NCBI RefSeq assembly: GCF_003315035.1
Contig: NZ_QNRE01000015.1
Span: 124,001 to 188,000, forward strand
DNA from: Nocardia puris
Lineage (GTDB): Bacteria > Actinomycetota > Actinomycetes > Mycobacteriales > Mycobacteriaceae
Direction: 5' to 3'
Length of the DNA: 64,000 bases
Positions within the stretch are counted from its first letter, which is position 1; every line of letters begins with the position of its first letter. Under the pieces are notes generated by a model. It saw only the letters and a list, made by a program, of their open reading frames with translations, was not told the origin of the DNA and made no database searches. Of the stretch, positions 41,584 through 50,456 are shown piece after piece. A program made the translations under genes and the position numbers.

Positions 41584-42437
41584 AGCGAGGGCTCCTCGGT
41601 AGCGTGCGGAGAGGCCGGTGGCGGCGGGCTGCCGCCGATGGTCTCCGCGGGTCCGGGCTCAGTGGTGGTGGCAGGGTGCGGGGCAGCCCACCCGGCGAAC
41701 ACCTCGGACAGGGCCGTCTCACGGAGCTCGGCGAGACGCCCGCGGGCGGCCGCCAGCAGATCAGCGGTCGCCTGGAAATGCACACCGCGATCGGCCGGAG
41801 TATCGAGCAGCGTCGAGGCCACATGCGTGCCGTGCCGTTCGATCCGGGGGTGGCAATGCTCCTCGGCCCAGATCTCGTCGAGCCTGCCCGGGCACTCCCA
41901 CAGTGTCTGCGACAGCGCGCGCAAGATCTTGTCGCGATCAGTGGTGAGCGTGCTGACCAGCGCTCTGGCCTGATCGGTGCTCGGCTCGGCGAGATCGGTC
42001 GTCACGGCGATCAGCGAGCGGACCGCGGCAAGGTTGCGCTCATGTTGGATCACCGACGGGTGCATCCGCGACATGTGCCACGGTCGACCGGCAGGCGGCT
42101 GCCAGCGAAGGAACTCGGTCTCGATGACGGCGCCGACAAGGATCATCTGCCGATATCGCACGAATTCGACTGCGGCACACCATCTCAGACCGGCTCGCAC
42201 CGCAGCGTCGAGATCGCGTGCCTCACCCACACGTTCCCAATCCATGAACAGCATCCCCAGTACCCGGACCTGATCGATCTGGCGGTCCGGCACCCCCGCC
42301 GCGCGGGCATCTTGCTCGACTTCCAGACGCATGCGCGTGCGGTCTTCGTCGCCGTAAGCTTCACTCCAGATCGGGTGACCGGCCGAAACAGCCGCGATGG
42401 CCAGCAACTCTTGACGGTGACTGTTCATGGTGGTCAT
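41580..42437 (-). CDS. Divergent paralogue-array protein
   Basis: This 285-aa protein starts at ATG 42437 five bases after GAGGAGG. It has the central step ARAAGVPDRQIDQVRVLG and a distant LSQTLWECP segment, so it is probably a distant family member. Its start is overlapped by the stop of a 71-codon small ORF (TGATG). The tail is Pro/Glu-rich. It is the first (most upstream) array-type gene after the secretion core. Confidence 0.65.
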   Translation of the reverse strand: MTTMNSHRQELLAIAAVSAGHPIWSEAYGDEDRTRMRLEVEQDARAAGVPDRQIDQVRVLGMLFMDWERVGEARDLDAAVRAGLRWCAAVEFVRYRQMILVGAVIETEFLRWQPPAGRPWHMSRMHPSVIQHERNLAAVRSLIAVTTDLAEPSTDQARALVSTLTTDRDKILRALSQTLWECPGRLDEIWAEEHCHPRIERHGTHVASTLLDTPADRGVHFQATADLLAAARGRLAELRETALSEVFAGWAAPHPATTTEPGPAETIGGSPPPPASPHATEEPSL

Positions 42438-42652
42438 CAAGTCCTCCTCACAGGAGCGGCGCGGTCGTCGACCACTGGCGGGCTGGGTCTGCACACGCGG
42501 CACCGGCAATTTCGGGCCGCGCGGTAGTGGGCCCGCGGCGGCGCAGGTCCCAGCCCTCCCACGGCGCCCGTGGTGTCACAGTGACGATTCGGCTGGTGGT
42601 CGCGGCATGCAGCAACTGCGCGGGCGGCGGCTCCGCTGGAGGTGCGATACAT
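42437..42652 (-). CDS. Small Arg/Cys-rich leader ORF
   Basis: A 71-aa ORF starts at ATG 42652 behind AAAGGAG, one of the best ribosome sites in the operon, and ends in a TGATG overlap with the next gene. It is rich in Arg, Ala, Pro and Cys (ACRDHQPNRHCD, NCRCRVCRP), and the CRCRVC run could bind metal. It fits the pattern of small coupled leaders preceding array genes. Confidence 0.5.
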   Translation of the reverse strand: MYRTSSGAAARAVAACRDHQPNRHCDTTGAVGGLGPAPPRAHYRAARNCRCRVCRPSPPVVDDRAAPVRRT

Positions 42653-42677
42653 CGGTGTGCTCCTTTGCCGGGTGTGG

Positions 42678-43241
42678 TCAGCTGATGACGAGGTAGTGCG
42701 CCAGCCGCCACCCGTTGCCGGTGTCGCGCATGACGGCGGAGACCGTCATGACCCGGTAGGGCGTGGCGGTGTTGTCGACGTGGTGCACGGTCTGGGTGAC
42801 GGTCGCGTCGACCTGGCACTCACCATCGGCGACCGTCGTGGTGACGGTCGGTTCGGTGATCGCGGCGCGGATCACGTCGCGGGACTCGCGCCAGGCCTGC
42901 CAGTCCGGTAGCGGCCGCACCCCCGAGGTGGCGCCGGGCGAGGAATCGGCGGTGGCCGCGAGTTCGCCGGTCAGCCACGGCCGAGCCCGCACCAGACCCG
43001 CGCCGGGGCTCTCGTCGACGACCGGCTGCCAGGAGAACATCGCGGTGAGCGCGTGCACCGCGCCGGTGAGCGCGTCGGCGCCCTCGGGCATCGGGCCCTC
43101 GATCCCGTGCTCGGCATCTCCGGGCCCATGCTGTTCGCCGCCGGGAGTGTCGCGGCTGACCGACACCACCACGGTGACGGCCACCGCCACGGCGGACAGC
43201 ACGCCGAGGACGAGAAGCCAGGTTCTGCGCGTCACGGTCAT
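42678..43241 (-). CDS. Single-pass membrane protein, VirB8/TcpC-like fold likely
   Basis: This 187-aa protein has a short cytosolic N-terminus, one transmembrane helix (LLVLGVLSAVAVAVTVVVSV, residues 9-28) and an extracytoplasmic domain. Its C-terminal part (ATVTQTVHHVD, RVMTVSAVMRDTGNGWRLAHY) has the alternating strand pattern of NTF2-like VirB8/TcpC domains. Such proteins bridge the secretion channel across the envelope. It lies between the wall hydrolase and the array. The assignment rests on topology and fold-like pattern only. Confidence 0.65.
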   Translation of the reverse strand: MTVTRRTWLLVLGVLSAVAVAVTVVVSVSRDTPGGEQHGPGDAEHGIEGPMPEGADALTGAVHALTAMFSWQPVVDESPGAGLVRARPWLTGELAATADSSPGATSGVRPLPDWQAWRESRDVIRAAITEPTVTTTVADGECQVDATVTQTVHHVDNTATPYRVMTVSAVMRDTGNGWRLAHYLVIS

Positions 43242-43250
43242 CTCTCTTTC

Positions 43251-44879
43251 TCAGCTCAGGGTGGTGGAGTATTCGCGGGCCGTCGCGAGGATGATGTCCG
43301 CGTAGGGCCGGGTCTGGACGATGTAGTCGTGGCCGTCGACCGGAAATCCGCGGTTTCGCAGGACTGCTCCGGGCCCGGCGTTGTAGGCGGCGAGGTACAG
43401 TTCCTCGCGGCCTCCCGCGTCGATGACTTTGCCGTCGTCGATCCAGCCGTCGACCTGCGCGGCGATCTCGCACATGTACCGGCCCTGCGCCATGATCGCG
43501 TCCGCCGGGTCGAACGGGCTGAGTCGGCCGTTGCCGTCCTCATCGGTCAGACCGTAGGTCGGCCAGGTCTCCGGCATGAACTGTGAAATACCTTGCGCAC
43601 CAGCCGAACTCACCGCGTTCGGGTCGAATCCCGATTCCTGCTTGCCTTGGGCGGCCAGCAGGGACGGGCGGATCTGCGGGCACAGAGTCCCAGCACGCCG
43701 GTACATCTCCTCGTATTCCGGCGGCACCCGACCCGGCGCCAGGTCGTCCTCGCCGCCGCCGGGCCCGCACTCCGAACCCGACCCCGGGCCGACGCCGGGA
43801 CTGGGGGCGGCGGGGCCGGGACCGATCGGGGTGGAACCGTCGGGCAGGCCGCCGCCGCTGACCGAGACGTGGATGTGGTCGTAGTGGTTGGCGGTCGGGC
43901 TGCCGCGGTCCTCCATCATCGACGGTGACCCGGTGCCCGGGATGTACAGCTGACGCCAGATCAGGTACTCGATGTGCAGCTCGGCGGCGTGGGCCAGCAG
44001 AAATTGGGTGATCCGGTCACCCAATTCTTTGCCGGTACCGCTGCTGTATCCGGGGATCATGACGTCGACCGCGCGGCCAGCCGAGTGCTCGCCGTAGGCA
44101 TCGGGTGGACGCCACCCTCCGATCGTGGTCACCTCCGGGAACCGGGCCGCGACCAGGCGGGCCACGCGCACAGCGTCGATCTGGAGTTTGTCCTCGCTGC
44201 CCACGCTGGCAGGCAGCGGCGGAAGCTCTGCCACCCCGGCGGCCGCCCGCGAGTCAAGCCCAGGAGGAACTGGGCCAGGAGCCGACGGTTCGGGTCCGGC
44301 GCTGCCGGGTTCGAGCGCGCCCGCCAGCCAGGGCATCGGGTCGATCGCGCGACCGCCACCGAGCCGGGTGCCCTCCCAGATCTCCAGGTGCAGGTGCGCT
44401 CCTCCCGGGCCCGGAGGTGAAACTTCGCCGGCGTAGCCGACTTTCGCGACCTGCTGCCCGGCCCGGACGCTGGCGCCCACCACCACGGCGGGGTCGATAT
44501 CGTCGGCGAACATATGCCCGTACACCGAGGAATAGCTGGACCCGTTCACGTTGTGGTCGAGGACGATCCACGTGCCGAATCCGGTCGCCGGGCCGACGGC
44601 GGCGACCACGCCGTCGGCGACGGCGTAAATCGGCTGGCCCGCGTCGGCACCGAAGTCGGTGCCGAAATGGAATGTGCCCCACCGGGGCCCGTATCCGGAG
44701 GTCAGGGTGTAGGTGCCCTGCGCCATCGGCATCGATGTCGAGCCCGCGGGCAACGCCATTCCCGCGCCGGGGCCCGATGGCACCGGCCCGCATCCGGGCG
44801 TGTCGATCACGACCAGCAGGAGCAGCAGCGGCACCACCGCGACGACGACCGAAATCAGGGCCGCCCCAATACTTTTCAT
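43251..44879 (-). CDS. Three-domain peptidoglycan hydrolase (M23 - VanY-like - SLT)
   Basis: This 542-aa exported protein has an N-terminal anchor (residues 8-25) and three domains. An M23/LytM-type zinc peptidase spans about 55-190 (FHFGTDFGA, YGHM, HLHLEIW). An ARB_07466/VanY-type domain spans about 235-350 (GEHSAGRAVDVMI, NHYDHIHV). A lytic transglycosylase of SLT type lies at the C-terminus (KQESGFDPNAVSSAGAQGIS, YLAAYNAGPG). All metal ligands and the catalytic Glu appear present. It should open the cell wall for the transfer machine. An in-frame GTG at 45035 would add 52 hydrophilic residues. Confidence 0.93.
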   Translation of the reverse strand: MKSIGAALISVVVAVVPLLLLLVVIDTPGCGPVPSGPGAGMALPAGSTSMPMAQGTYTLTSGYGPRWGTFHFGTDFGADAGQPIYAVADGVVAAVGPATGFGTWIVLDHNVNGSSYSSVYGHMFADDIDPAVVVGASVRAGQQVAKVGYAGEVSPPGPGGAHLHLEIWEGTRLGGGRAIDPMPWLAGALEPGSAGPEPSAPGPVPPGLDSRAAAGVAELPPLPASVGSEDKLQIDAVRVARLVAARFPEVTTIGGWRPPDAYGEHSAGRAVDVMIPGYSSGTGKELGDRITQFLLAHAAELHIEYLIWRQLYIPGTGSPSMMEDRGSPTANHYDHIHVSVSGGGLPDGSTPIGPGPAAPSPGVGPGSGSECGPGGGEDDLAPGRVPPEYEEMYRRAGTLCPQIRPSLLAAQGKQESGFDPNAVSSAGAQGISQFMPETWPTYGLTDEDGNGRLSPFDPADAIMAQGRYMCEIAAQVDGWIDDGKVIDAGGREELYLAAYNAGPGAVLRNRGFPVDGHDYIVQTRPYADIILATAREYSTTLS

Positions 44880-45044
44880 CGGTGCCCCCGATCCCGCACC
44901 ATGCCCGCCTCGAATCCCGGTCGGCCCACCGTCAACGACTCCCTGTTCGGTCTGCGAGCTCCCGGGGAGTGATCCAACGGATCCAGTACGATTCGATTGC
45001 TCACCATTCGACTGGCCTCCCGCCTCCGGCCACACTTTCGTTAG

Positions 45045-46778
45045 TCACCATTGGCGGGCCCTCATCTCGTGGTCAAAGCGGCGGTTGGTGTTGTGGACCT
45101 CGCGGGTGCGCTCGGTGGGAGTGAAGTGCAGCCGGAATGGGGTTCCCGCGCTGTCGGAGGATTCGCCGGTCAGGAGCAGGAAGCAGCCCATTCCTGGTGG
45201 TGTGTCCTCGTCGCCGCTCGGGCTGTCGAGGTGGTCGGTGTCGCTGGCGGGAAGCGGTGCCGCCCAGGAGGTCACGAGCAATTTCGCCGTTTCGGTGATG
45301 CCGATCGAGCCTCGGATGCGTTCGATTTCGTCGGGTCCGACCGCGCCGATGATCTTCGCGCGGGCGCGGTCGAAAAGCCCGATTCCCTTCGCTTGGGACG
45401 CCGAGCTGTTGAACGAGGTCAGATCTCGTAGGGTGTGGCTGCACATGACGAGCCAGGTGGCGAACTCGCGTTGCAGCCGGGTGAGCGCGTCGACGCGGTC
45501 GACCATGTAGTCCCCACCTGCGGACAGCACTCGCCAGATCTCGTCCATCACGACCCCGAACAGTCGGGGTGGTTGCAGTTCGGCGTCGGCGAGGGCGTGC
45601 GCGGCGCCGATGGCGCCGAATCCGGCTGACCAGCACACCATCAAGACCGCGGCGAGCAGTTTGGCGTCGCCTTCGGGTACTCCGGAGACATCGATGCACA
45701 CCGCGGGGCGTGAGAGGTCCAGCGGCGCCGTGGTGGGTCCGTCGAACACCTCACCGAACGGGCCCTCCGTCAGTGCGCGCAGCGAGCGCCGTAGCGGCTT
45801 GGTGCTCGCGCGGTAGGCCGCCGCGGTGTCCTCCTCGGCGTAGGCGATGAGGCGGTCGCTGCCGGTGCCGATCACCTCGAGCAGGTCCGACAGGTGTGGG
45901 GGACGCTCATGGGTGAACCCGCCGGCGTCGGGGTCGTAGAGCACGCGCACGGCCGCGGCCAGTAACACCTCCTCGAAGTCGGCGACGGGCGCACCGCGAA
46001 CCAGTTCGATCAGCCCGGCCACGATGGTGACCTGGGCGGCGTGCACGCGGGCGGCGACCTCGCGGCGCTGGGCCGGGTCGGGCAGTTGCGCGACCGCCAA
46101 GCCGTAGGCACCGACGTCGAGCGGGTTGATGACCGATTGTCCGTATCCGACCGGGATGACCTGGCCGCCCAATTGCTCTACGAGGTCGCGATAGTCCGGT
46201 TTGGTGTCGCCCACCACCAGGACCGTGTCACCGGCGGCGACTCGACCGGTGATGATGCGGCGGATCAGCGAGGACTTGCCGAAACCGTTGAGCGCCAACA
46301 CGAAAAGGCTCGGCGCGGTGATCAGTTTGCGCAGGAAGGCCGTCATGGGGTCGAAATGGACAGCCGCCCCGGTGATGAGGTGCTCACCGATGGGGGTGCC
46401 GAGCATCGGTGCGGCCGCACCGACGGCGAACGGCCACAGCCCGGCGACCTGGGTGGTGGTGGCCCGCCATTCCGGGGTCGCCGCGACCACCCGCGCGCGA
46501 CCCCCGCCCCGGCCGCGGTAGCCGCGGTCGGACAGGCGGACCGCGCCCGCGTCGGAGTTCGGCAACGCCGGCTGCTCGTCGTCGAGCCCCCCACGACCGG
46601 CGTTGACACGTCGGTGGTCGTCGCTGGAGAGGATCCGCCGCGCCCACCATCCGCGCAGACCGCCCTCGCCCGCACGCTTCTCGGTGTCCGCGCGCGCTTG
46701 CTCGGTCAGCACCCGCACCCCACCCACCACGGTGGTGCGCGCGGGGCGCATTCGTCGAGGTCTCGGTGTGGGGCTCAT
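45045..46778 (-). CDS. VirB4/TraC-type conjugation ATPase
   Basis: This 577-aa cytosolic protein powers assembly of the channel. Walker A reads ALNGFGKSS at about residues 162-170, Walker B FGVVMDEIW in the C-terminal half, followed by MCSHTLRDL. The protein corresponds to the ATPase half of VirB4; the preceding SCO6880-like gene supplies the N-terminal VirB3/VirB4-like part, so the function is split over two genes. ATG 46778 forms an ATGA overlap with that gene. Confidence 0.9.
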   Translation of the reverse strand: MSPTPRPRRMRPARTTVVGGVRVLTEQARADTEKRAGEGGLRGWWARRILSSDDHRRVNAGRGGLDDEQPALPNSDAGAVRLSDRGYRGRGGGRARVVAATPEWRATTTQVAGLWPFAVGAAAPMLGTPIGEHLITGAAVHFDPMTAFLRKLITAPSLFVLALNGFGKSSLIRRIITGRVAAGDTVLVVGDTKPDYRDLVEQLGGQVIPVGYGQSVINPLDVGAYGLAVAQLPDPAQRREVAARVHAAQVTIVAGLIELVRGAPVADFEEVLLAAAVRVLYDPDAGGFTHERPPHLSDLLEVIGTGSDRLIAYAEEDTAAAYRASTKPLRRSLRALTEGPFGEVFDGPTTAPLDLSRPAVCIDVSGVPEGDAKLLAAVLMVCWSAGFGAIGAAHALADAELQPPRLFGVVMDEIWRVLSAGGDYMVDRVDALTRLQREFATWLVMCSHTLRDLTSFNSSASQAKGIGLFDRARAKIIGAVGPDEIERIRGSIGITETAKLLVTSWAAPLPASDTDHLDSPSGDEDTPPGMGCFLLLTGESSDSAGTPFRLHFTPTERTREVHNTNRRFDHEMRARQW

Positions 46779-48253
46779 ATCCCGATCCGCCTCCGCCTCG
46801 GTGTGGACGCGTGCTCTGGCAGCACGATCCCCACGCCGAGCGACGCCGCGAAACTCGCGGCCTGAGCCGCGTAGCAGCGCCGCACTCCCAGCCGACTTGC
46901 CGCGCTCATCCCCGCCACCGTCGCTTCGATGCCGGGAAGATCGGCGTCGAGCCGGTCGGTGACGGTGATCAGCGCACCGAACCGGGTCAGGCCCGCGCCG
47001 CGCGCTTGTTCCTCACGCGAAGCCGCGGTGTTGGTGACCCGGATCCGCGCCGAGGCGCTGGCGATGCCGCGCTCGGTCTGCTCAGCAGCGACCGCATCGC
47101 GGAAATCGTTGTCCACCAGCGTGGTTGCCTCGGCCGCTGAGTGAAGCCGGTACACGATCGCGACGCGTTTTCGGGCGACATCCAGGCGCGGCCGGATCAG
47201 TTCTTCGAGTACGCGTTCGTTCACCGCGCCGCGGGGTGCCTCGTCCATCTCCCAGGTGATCGAGCAGCCGCCGTCGTGGCGGTAGTGGTCCCACAGGTCG
47301 TCGTGGGCGATCGGGCCCACGCTGTCCCAGCCCTGGGTCTCGGTGATCGACTCTGCGGCTGTCTCCACATCGCGTTGGGAGGCCAGGTCGTAGCGGGACC
47401 GGACCAGGGCCATCACCTCCCACGCTCGCATCGGCCGCGCGGGCAACCCCGCTCGCGCGAGCTGGGTGACCACCGTTTGCAGGCGGCGCCCGATCTCGCG
47501 CGCCTGCTCGGCCTCGTCGCGGCGGATCCGCCCGCGCCCCATCGGGCGGTAGGTGATCGCGATCCGTGCCTCGACCCGCACCCCCGGCCCGCCGGTGTCG
47601 GTCACCGCTTCGGCCATCACGTGGCGGGCATAGTCCGGGGCGTCGTCGCGGACCAGCGCCGCCACCTCTCGCTGTGGCCGCAGCCGGGTCTCCACCACGC
47701 TCTCCAGCACCGAGGTGATCGCGACCACGTCGCCGCTGCGGCTCTGCGCGGCGAGCATCTGCCCGTATTCCTCCACCCAGGCGTCGATCGTCGACTGGTC
47801 CACCAGCTCTTGTCCGCGGGGCATCACGCGCAGCACGACCGCGTAGTGGTCGGTGCGGCGGATGTGTAGCATGGCGAACCGTCGTCCACCGGGCGTCTCG
47901 TACTCGCACAGGCGTGAATCCGCCAGCAGTCCAGGTAGTTTCGCTCGCCCGGGCAACCGCGAGAACCGTCCCGCGCGATACAGCGTCTCCCCGGTCGCCG
48001 CGGCCAGGACGTACTGCCCGTACAGCAGCGCCAGTTCCCACCCCGTGCGGCCCCGGTAGGTGACCGCCATCGGCGTGAACACCAGTGCCGCGGTCACGAT
48101 CGCGGTGCCGAGTACGGGCATCGGCGGCGAGGCCATGAACAGGACCATGATCGCGATGATCAGACCGAGCCCGAACATGGACACACCCCACGTGAGTCCG
48201 AAAAACCCTGCGCTGCGCGGCTTTTCCCATCTGCCGTACATGCGGATCGTCAT
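46775..48253 (-). CDS. SCO6880-like membrane protein of the conjugation apparatus
   Basis: This 492-aa protein has two N-terminal transmembrane helices (about residues 15-37 and 42-62) followed by a large cytosolic domain without a nucleotide-binding motif. This is the layout of SCO6880 family proteins, which correspond to VirB3/PrgI plus the N-terminal region of VirB4. It starts at ATG 48253, overlapping the VirB6-like stop, and overlaps the ATPase start. The much longer upstream open frame is a shadow of the VirB6-like gene. Confidence 0.88.
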   Translation of the reverse strand: MTIRMYGRWEKPRSAGFFGLTWGVSMFGLGLIIAIMVLFMASPPMPVLGTAIVTAALVFTPMAVTYRGRTGWELALLYGQYVLAAATGETLYRAGRFSRLPGRAKLPGLLADSRLCEYETPGGRRFAMLHIRRTDHYAVVLRVMPRGQELVDQSTIDAWVEEYGQMLAAQSRSGDVVAITSVLESVVETRLRPQREVAALVRDDAPDYARHVMAEAVTDTGGPGVRVEARIAITYRPMGRGRIRRDEAEQAREIGRRLQTVVTQLARAGLPARPMRAWEVMALVRSRYDLASQRDVETAAESITETQGWDSVGPIAHDDLWDHYRHDGGCSITWEMDEAPRGAVNERVLEELIRPRLDVARKRVAIVYRLHSAAEATTLVDNDFRDAVAAEQTERGIASASARIRVTNTAASREEQARGAGLTRFGALITVTDRLDADLPGIEATVAGMSAASRLGVRRCYAAQAASFAASLGVGIVLPEHASTPRRRRIGI

Positions 48254-49596
48254 CGCCGGACCTCCAGGGGCCCGGGCCGCTGCTGGTCGGCGGCCGAGTC
48301 GGGCGGGCGGGCCGGCGATCCTGACCCCGCCACCGAGCCCGCACCTTTGGCCAGCTGCGCGCCCACCAGCGCCGCGGCGCCGGCCTTCGTAGCCGCACCA
48401 CCACCGGGAGGAACGCTCGGGGCCTGCGGCCCGCCGCCCCCGCCGCCACGTCCACCCCCACCGCCGCCGCTTGCGTTGCCTCCGCCGGGTGGTAGTGCGC
48501 GGCGCCCGCCGCCGTTGCCGCCCGGCGGCAGTGCCGGCGGCGGGGGTCCACCACCACCAGGCCCGCCGCCTCCGCCGCCGGGCGCGGATTGCCCGAGGCG
48601 GCGGCCTTCGCGGCGGGCTCCCGCCGCCGCCATGGCCACACCCGCCAGGCCGCCGGCCACCGTCGCGGCCGCGCCTCCGCCGCCACCCAGGCTGGCCGTG
48701 TCGGGGGCGACGAGCCTGATCAGCGCGGGCAGCACCAGCGCCGACATCGCCAGCAAGATCAGCCCGAGCACAGCGGTCTGCTCGCCCTGCGGATCGCCGA
48801 CCGCGGTGAACGCGATCGAGTACACCAGCGCGCCGACGGGTTTCCACAGCACGAACGCCAGCGCCCAGCCCAGCAACCGCTTGTAGGATTTCGATCCTGG
48901 CCCGGTGCCCGACGCGGCGGCCGCGATCGGCAGGACCGCGACCACGACGATCAGCAGCGCCTGGCGCGCCACCAACATCACCAGCTGCACGAGCATGCTG
49001 AGCGCGGACGCCAGAAACAAGATGAACAGCATTCCGGGGCTGGTCCCCAACGATCCAGCCACATAGGACCGGTACAAGTTCGAGCCGAAGCTTTCCAGAT
49101 CTCCGTCGATACTTTCGCGTATGACCCAGTCCGCGAACGCGTCTCCAGCGCGGGTGCCCGCGGTGATGACGCTGGCCAAAGCCATCGAGGCCAGCACCGC
49201 CCGGCCCAGCATCAGCACCGTTTCCTGCGCCTCCCCCGCCATCCCGCCGCGCTGGGCCAGCGTCAGGCGCACCGCGGCGAACAACAGTCCCGCGATGAGC
49301 ATCAGCACCTGGATCTCGGTGGTGTAGGCGCGGATCTGATCGAGGACCGGCGCCCACCCGCCGCTGGCGTCGGCGGTCAAGTGTGGTGAGGGCAGCCGCG
49401 TCCACCAGGTCAGGGTCAGGCCCAGCAGCGCACCGAATGCTTCACCGATCCATTCGGCCAGGTCGTCGAGCGCGGAGTTCGCCACCGCGCTCGCCGCGGC
49501 GCCCGCGGCGTCGTCGACCGCACAGACCGCACCGGCCATCCCGGGGATATCGCAGAAGGGAGGGACGATCTGGTCACGGACAGTGGGGGCGGTCAT
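48250..49596 (-). CDS. VirB6/TrbL-like polytopic membrane protein
   Basis: This 448-aa protein has about six transmembrane helices (between residues 45 and 310) including VLMLIAGLLFAAVRLTL and VARQALLIVVVAVLPIAAAA, the inner-membrane channel topology of VirB6/TrbL. The C-terminal 130 residues are low-complexity Gly/Pro/Arg (GGGGGGPGGGGPPPP), as often seen in actinobacterial versions. ATG 49596 overlaps the next upstream gene's stop (ATGA). Confidence 0.88.
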   Translation of the reverse strand: MTAPTVRDQIVPPFCDIPGMAGAVCAVDDAAGAAASAVANSALDDLAEWIGEAFGALLGLTLTWWTRLPSPHLTADASGGWAPVLDQIRAYTTEIQVLMLIAGLLFAAVRLTLAQRGGMAGEAQETVLMLGRAVLASMALASVITAGTRAGDAFADWVIRESIDGDLESFGSNLYRSYVAGSLGTSPGMLFILFLASALSMLVQLVMLVARQALLIVVVAVLPIAAAASGTGPGSKSYKRLLGWALAFVLWKPVGALVYSIAFTAVGDPQGEQTAVLGLILLAMSALVLPALIRLVAPDTASLGGGGGAAATVAGGLAGVAMAAAGARREGRRLGQSAPGGGGGGPGGGGPPPPALPPGGNGGGRRALPPGGGNASGGGGGGRGGGGGGPQAPSVPPGGGAATKAGAAALVGAQLAKGAGSVAGSGSPARPPDSAADQQRPGPLEVRR

Positions 49597-50456
49597 CGCG
49601 GCCCGCCTTTCCACGCGCCGAAGTCCTCGATGGACATCACGTGTCGCGGTGGTGCCCAGAACTGTTCGACGACGCCGGGGATACGCACACGCCAATCCCC
49701 GTCCACCCAGACCATGGCCAGGCTCGACACGCTGTATCCACCGGCGCCGTCGCGAGTCGCGGTCTCCACGACCGCCAGCTCGCCGTCGTACCCGCCCATC
49801 AGTCGAACGCCGTCGGGCACGACGACGTAGCGGGCGGCATCGACGGTGCGGGCGCGCGCCAGCCGGTAGCGGTCCAGCAGCACCTCCACCATGTCGGGCT
49901 CGCCGTAGAAGCGTTGCCGGACAACGCTTTCCCACTCGCCGTCCGGAGCGGCGAGAGCACGGGCGGTGGCATCGAGCCCGGCCAGCGCAGCGCCTTGCGG
50001 GGTGCGCGCGAATCCCGTCGCGACCCCGCCGCTGATCCGGGTGGGTCCGTCGGAGGCCGACACCGGCAACGCCGCGCCGTCCCAGCCGCGTTGCCATTGC
50101 AGACCGGTCGGCGCGGCGCGCAGGTAGGCGGGATCGGCCGGATCCACTCGACCGGCAGCGTCCTGGGCCAGCGCGACACCGGAATCTGCACCGGTGTCCT
50201 CGAGACGGACCCCGTAGCGGTCGACCGCCGGTGGTCTGCTCGCCGTCGACGAGAACGGCGCGACCCGCGAAGTCACCGATGGGGTACTCGACGACGATGC
50301 CGACGGTGCCGGGGTGCTGGATGGTTCGCCCGGTGAGCGAACGACGATCACGAACACGGTGACGACGACGGCGACGATGAACGCGAACAACACTGCCGCC
50401 AGCTGATATTCGCGGATCGGTCGCCGCCTGCTGCGGGAGCGCTGGTCTAGGGCCAC
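49593..50456 (-). CDS. Membrane-anchored protein related to the neighbouring lipoprotein (DUF8175-like)
   Basis: This 287-aa protein has an N-terminal transmembrane helix (AAVLFAFIVAVVVTVFVIVV, residues 18-37), a Ser/Pro linker and an extracytoplasmic domain. The segment ISGGVATGFARTPQGAALAGL and GEWESVVRQRF aligns with VEGAVASEFDRNPAGAAVAA and RDWATVGQQML of the next gene upstream, so the two are paralogues. I believe this matches the DUF8175 domain but cannot check. GTG 50456 lies within the last codons of the upstream gene. Confidence 0.75.
   Translation of the reverse strand: MALDQRSRSRRRPIREYQLAAVLFAFIVAVVVTVFVIVVRSPGEPSSTPAPSASSSSTPSVTSRVAPFSSTASRPPAVDRYGVRLEDTGADSGVALAQDAAGRVDPADPAYLRAAPTGLQWQRGWDGAALPVSASDGPTRISGGVATGFARTPQGAALAGLDATARALAAPDGEWESVVRQRFYGEPDMVEVLLDRYRLARARTVDAARYVVVPDGVRLMGGYDGELAVVETATRDGAGGYSVSSLAMVWVDGDWRVRIPGVVEQFWAPPRHVMSIEDFGAWKGGPR

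Noticed and set aside
48254..49405. N-terminal extension of the SCO6880-like gene
   Set aside because: The added part is a shadow of the VirB6-like gene in another frame; ATG 48253 with the ATGA overlap is the natural start.
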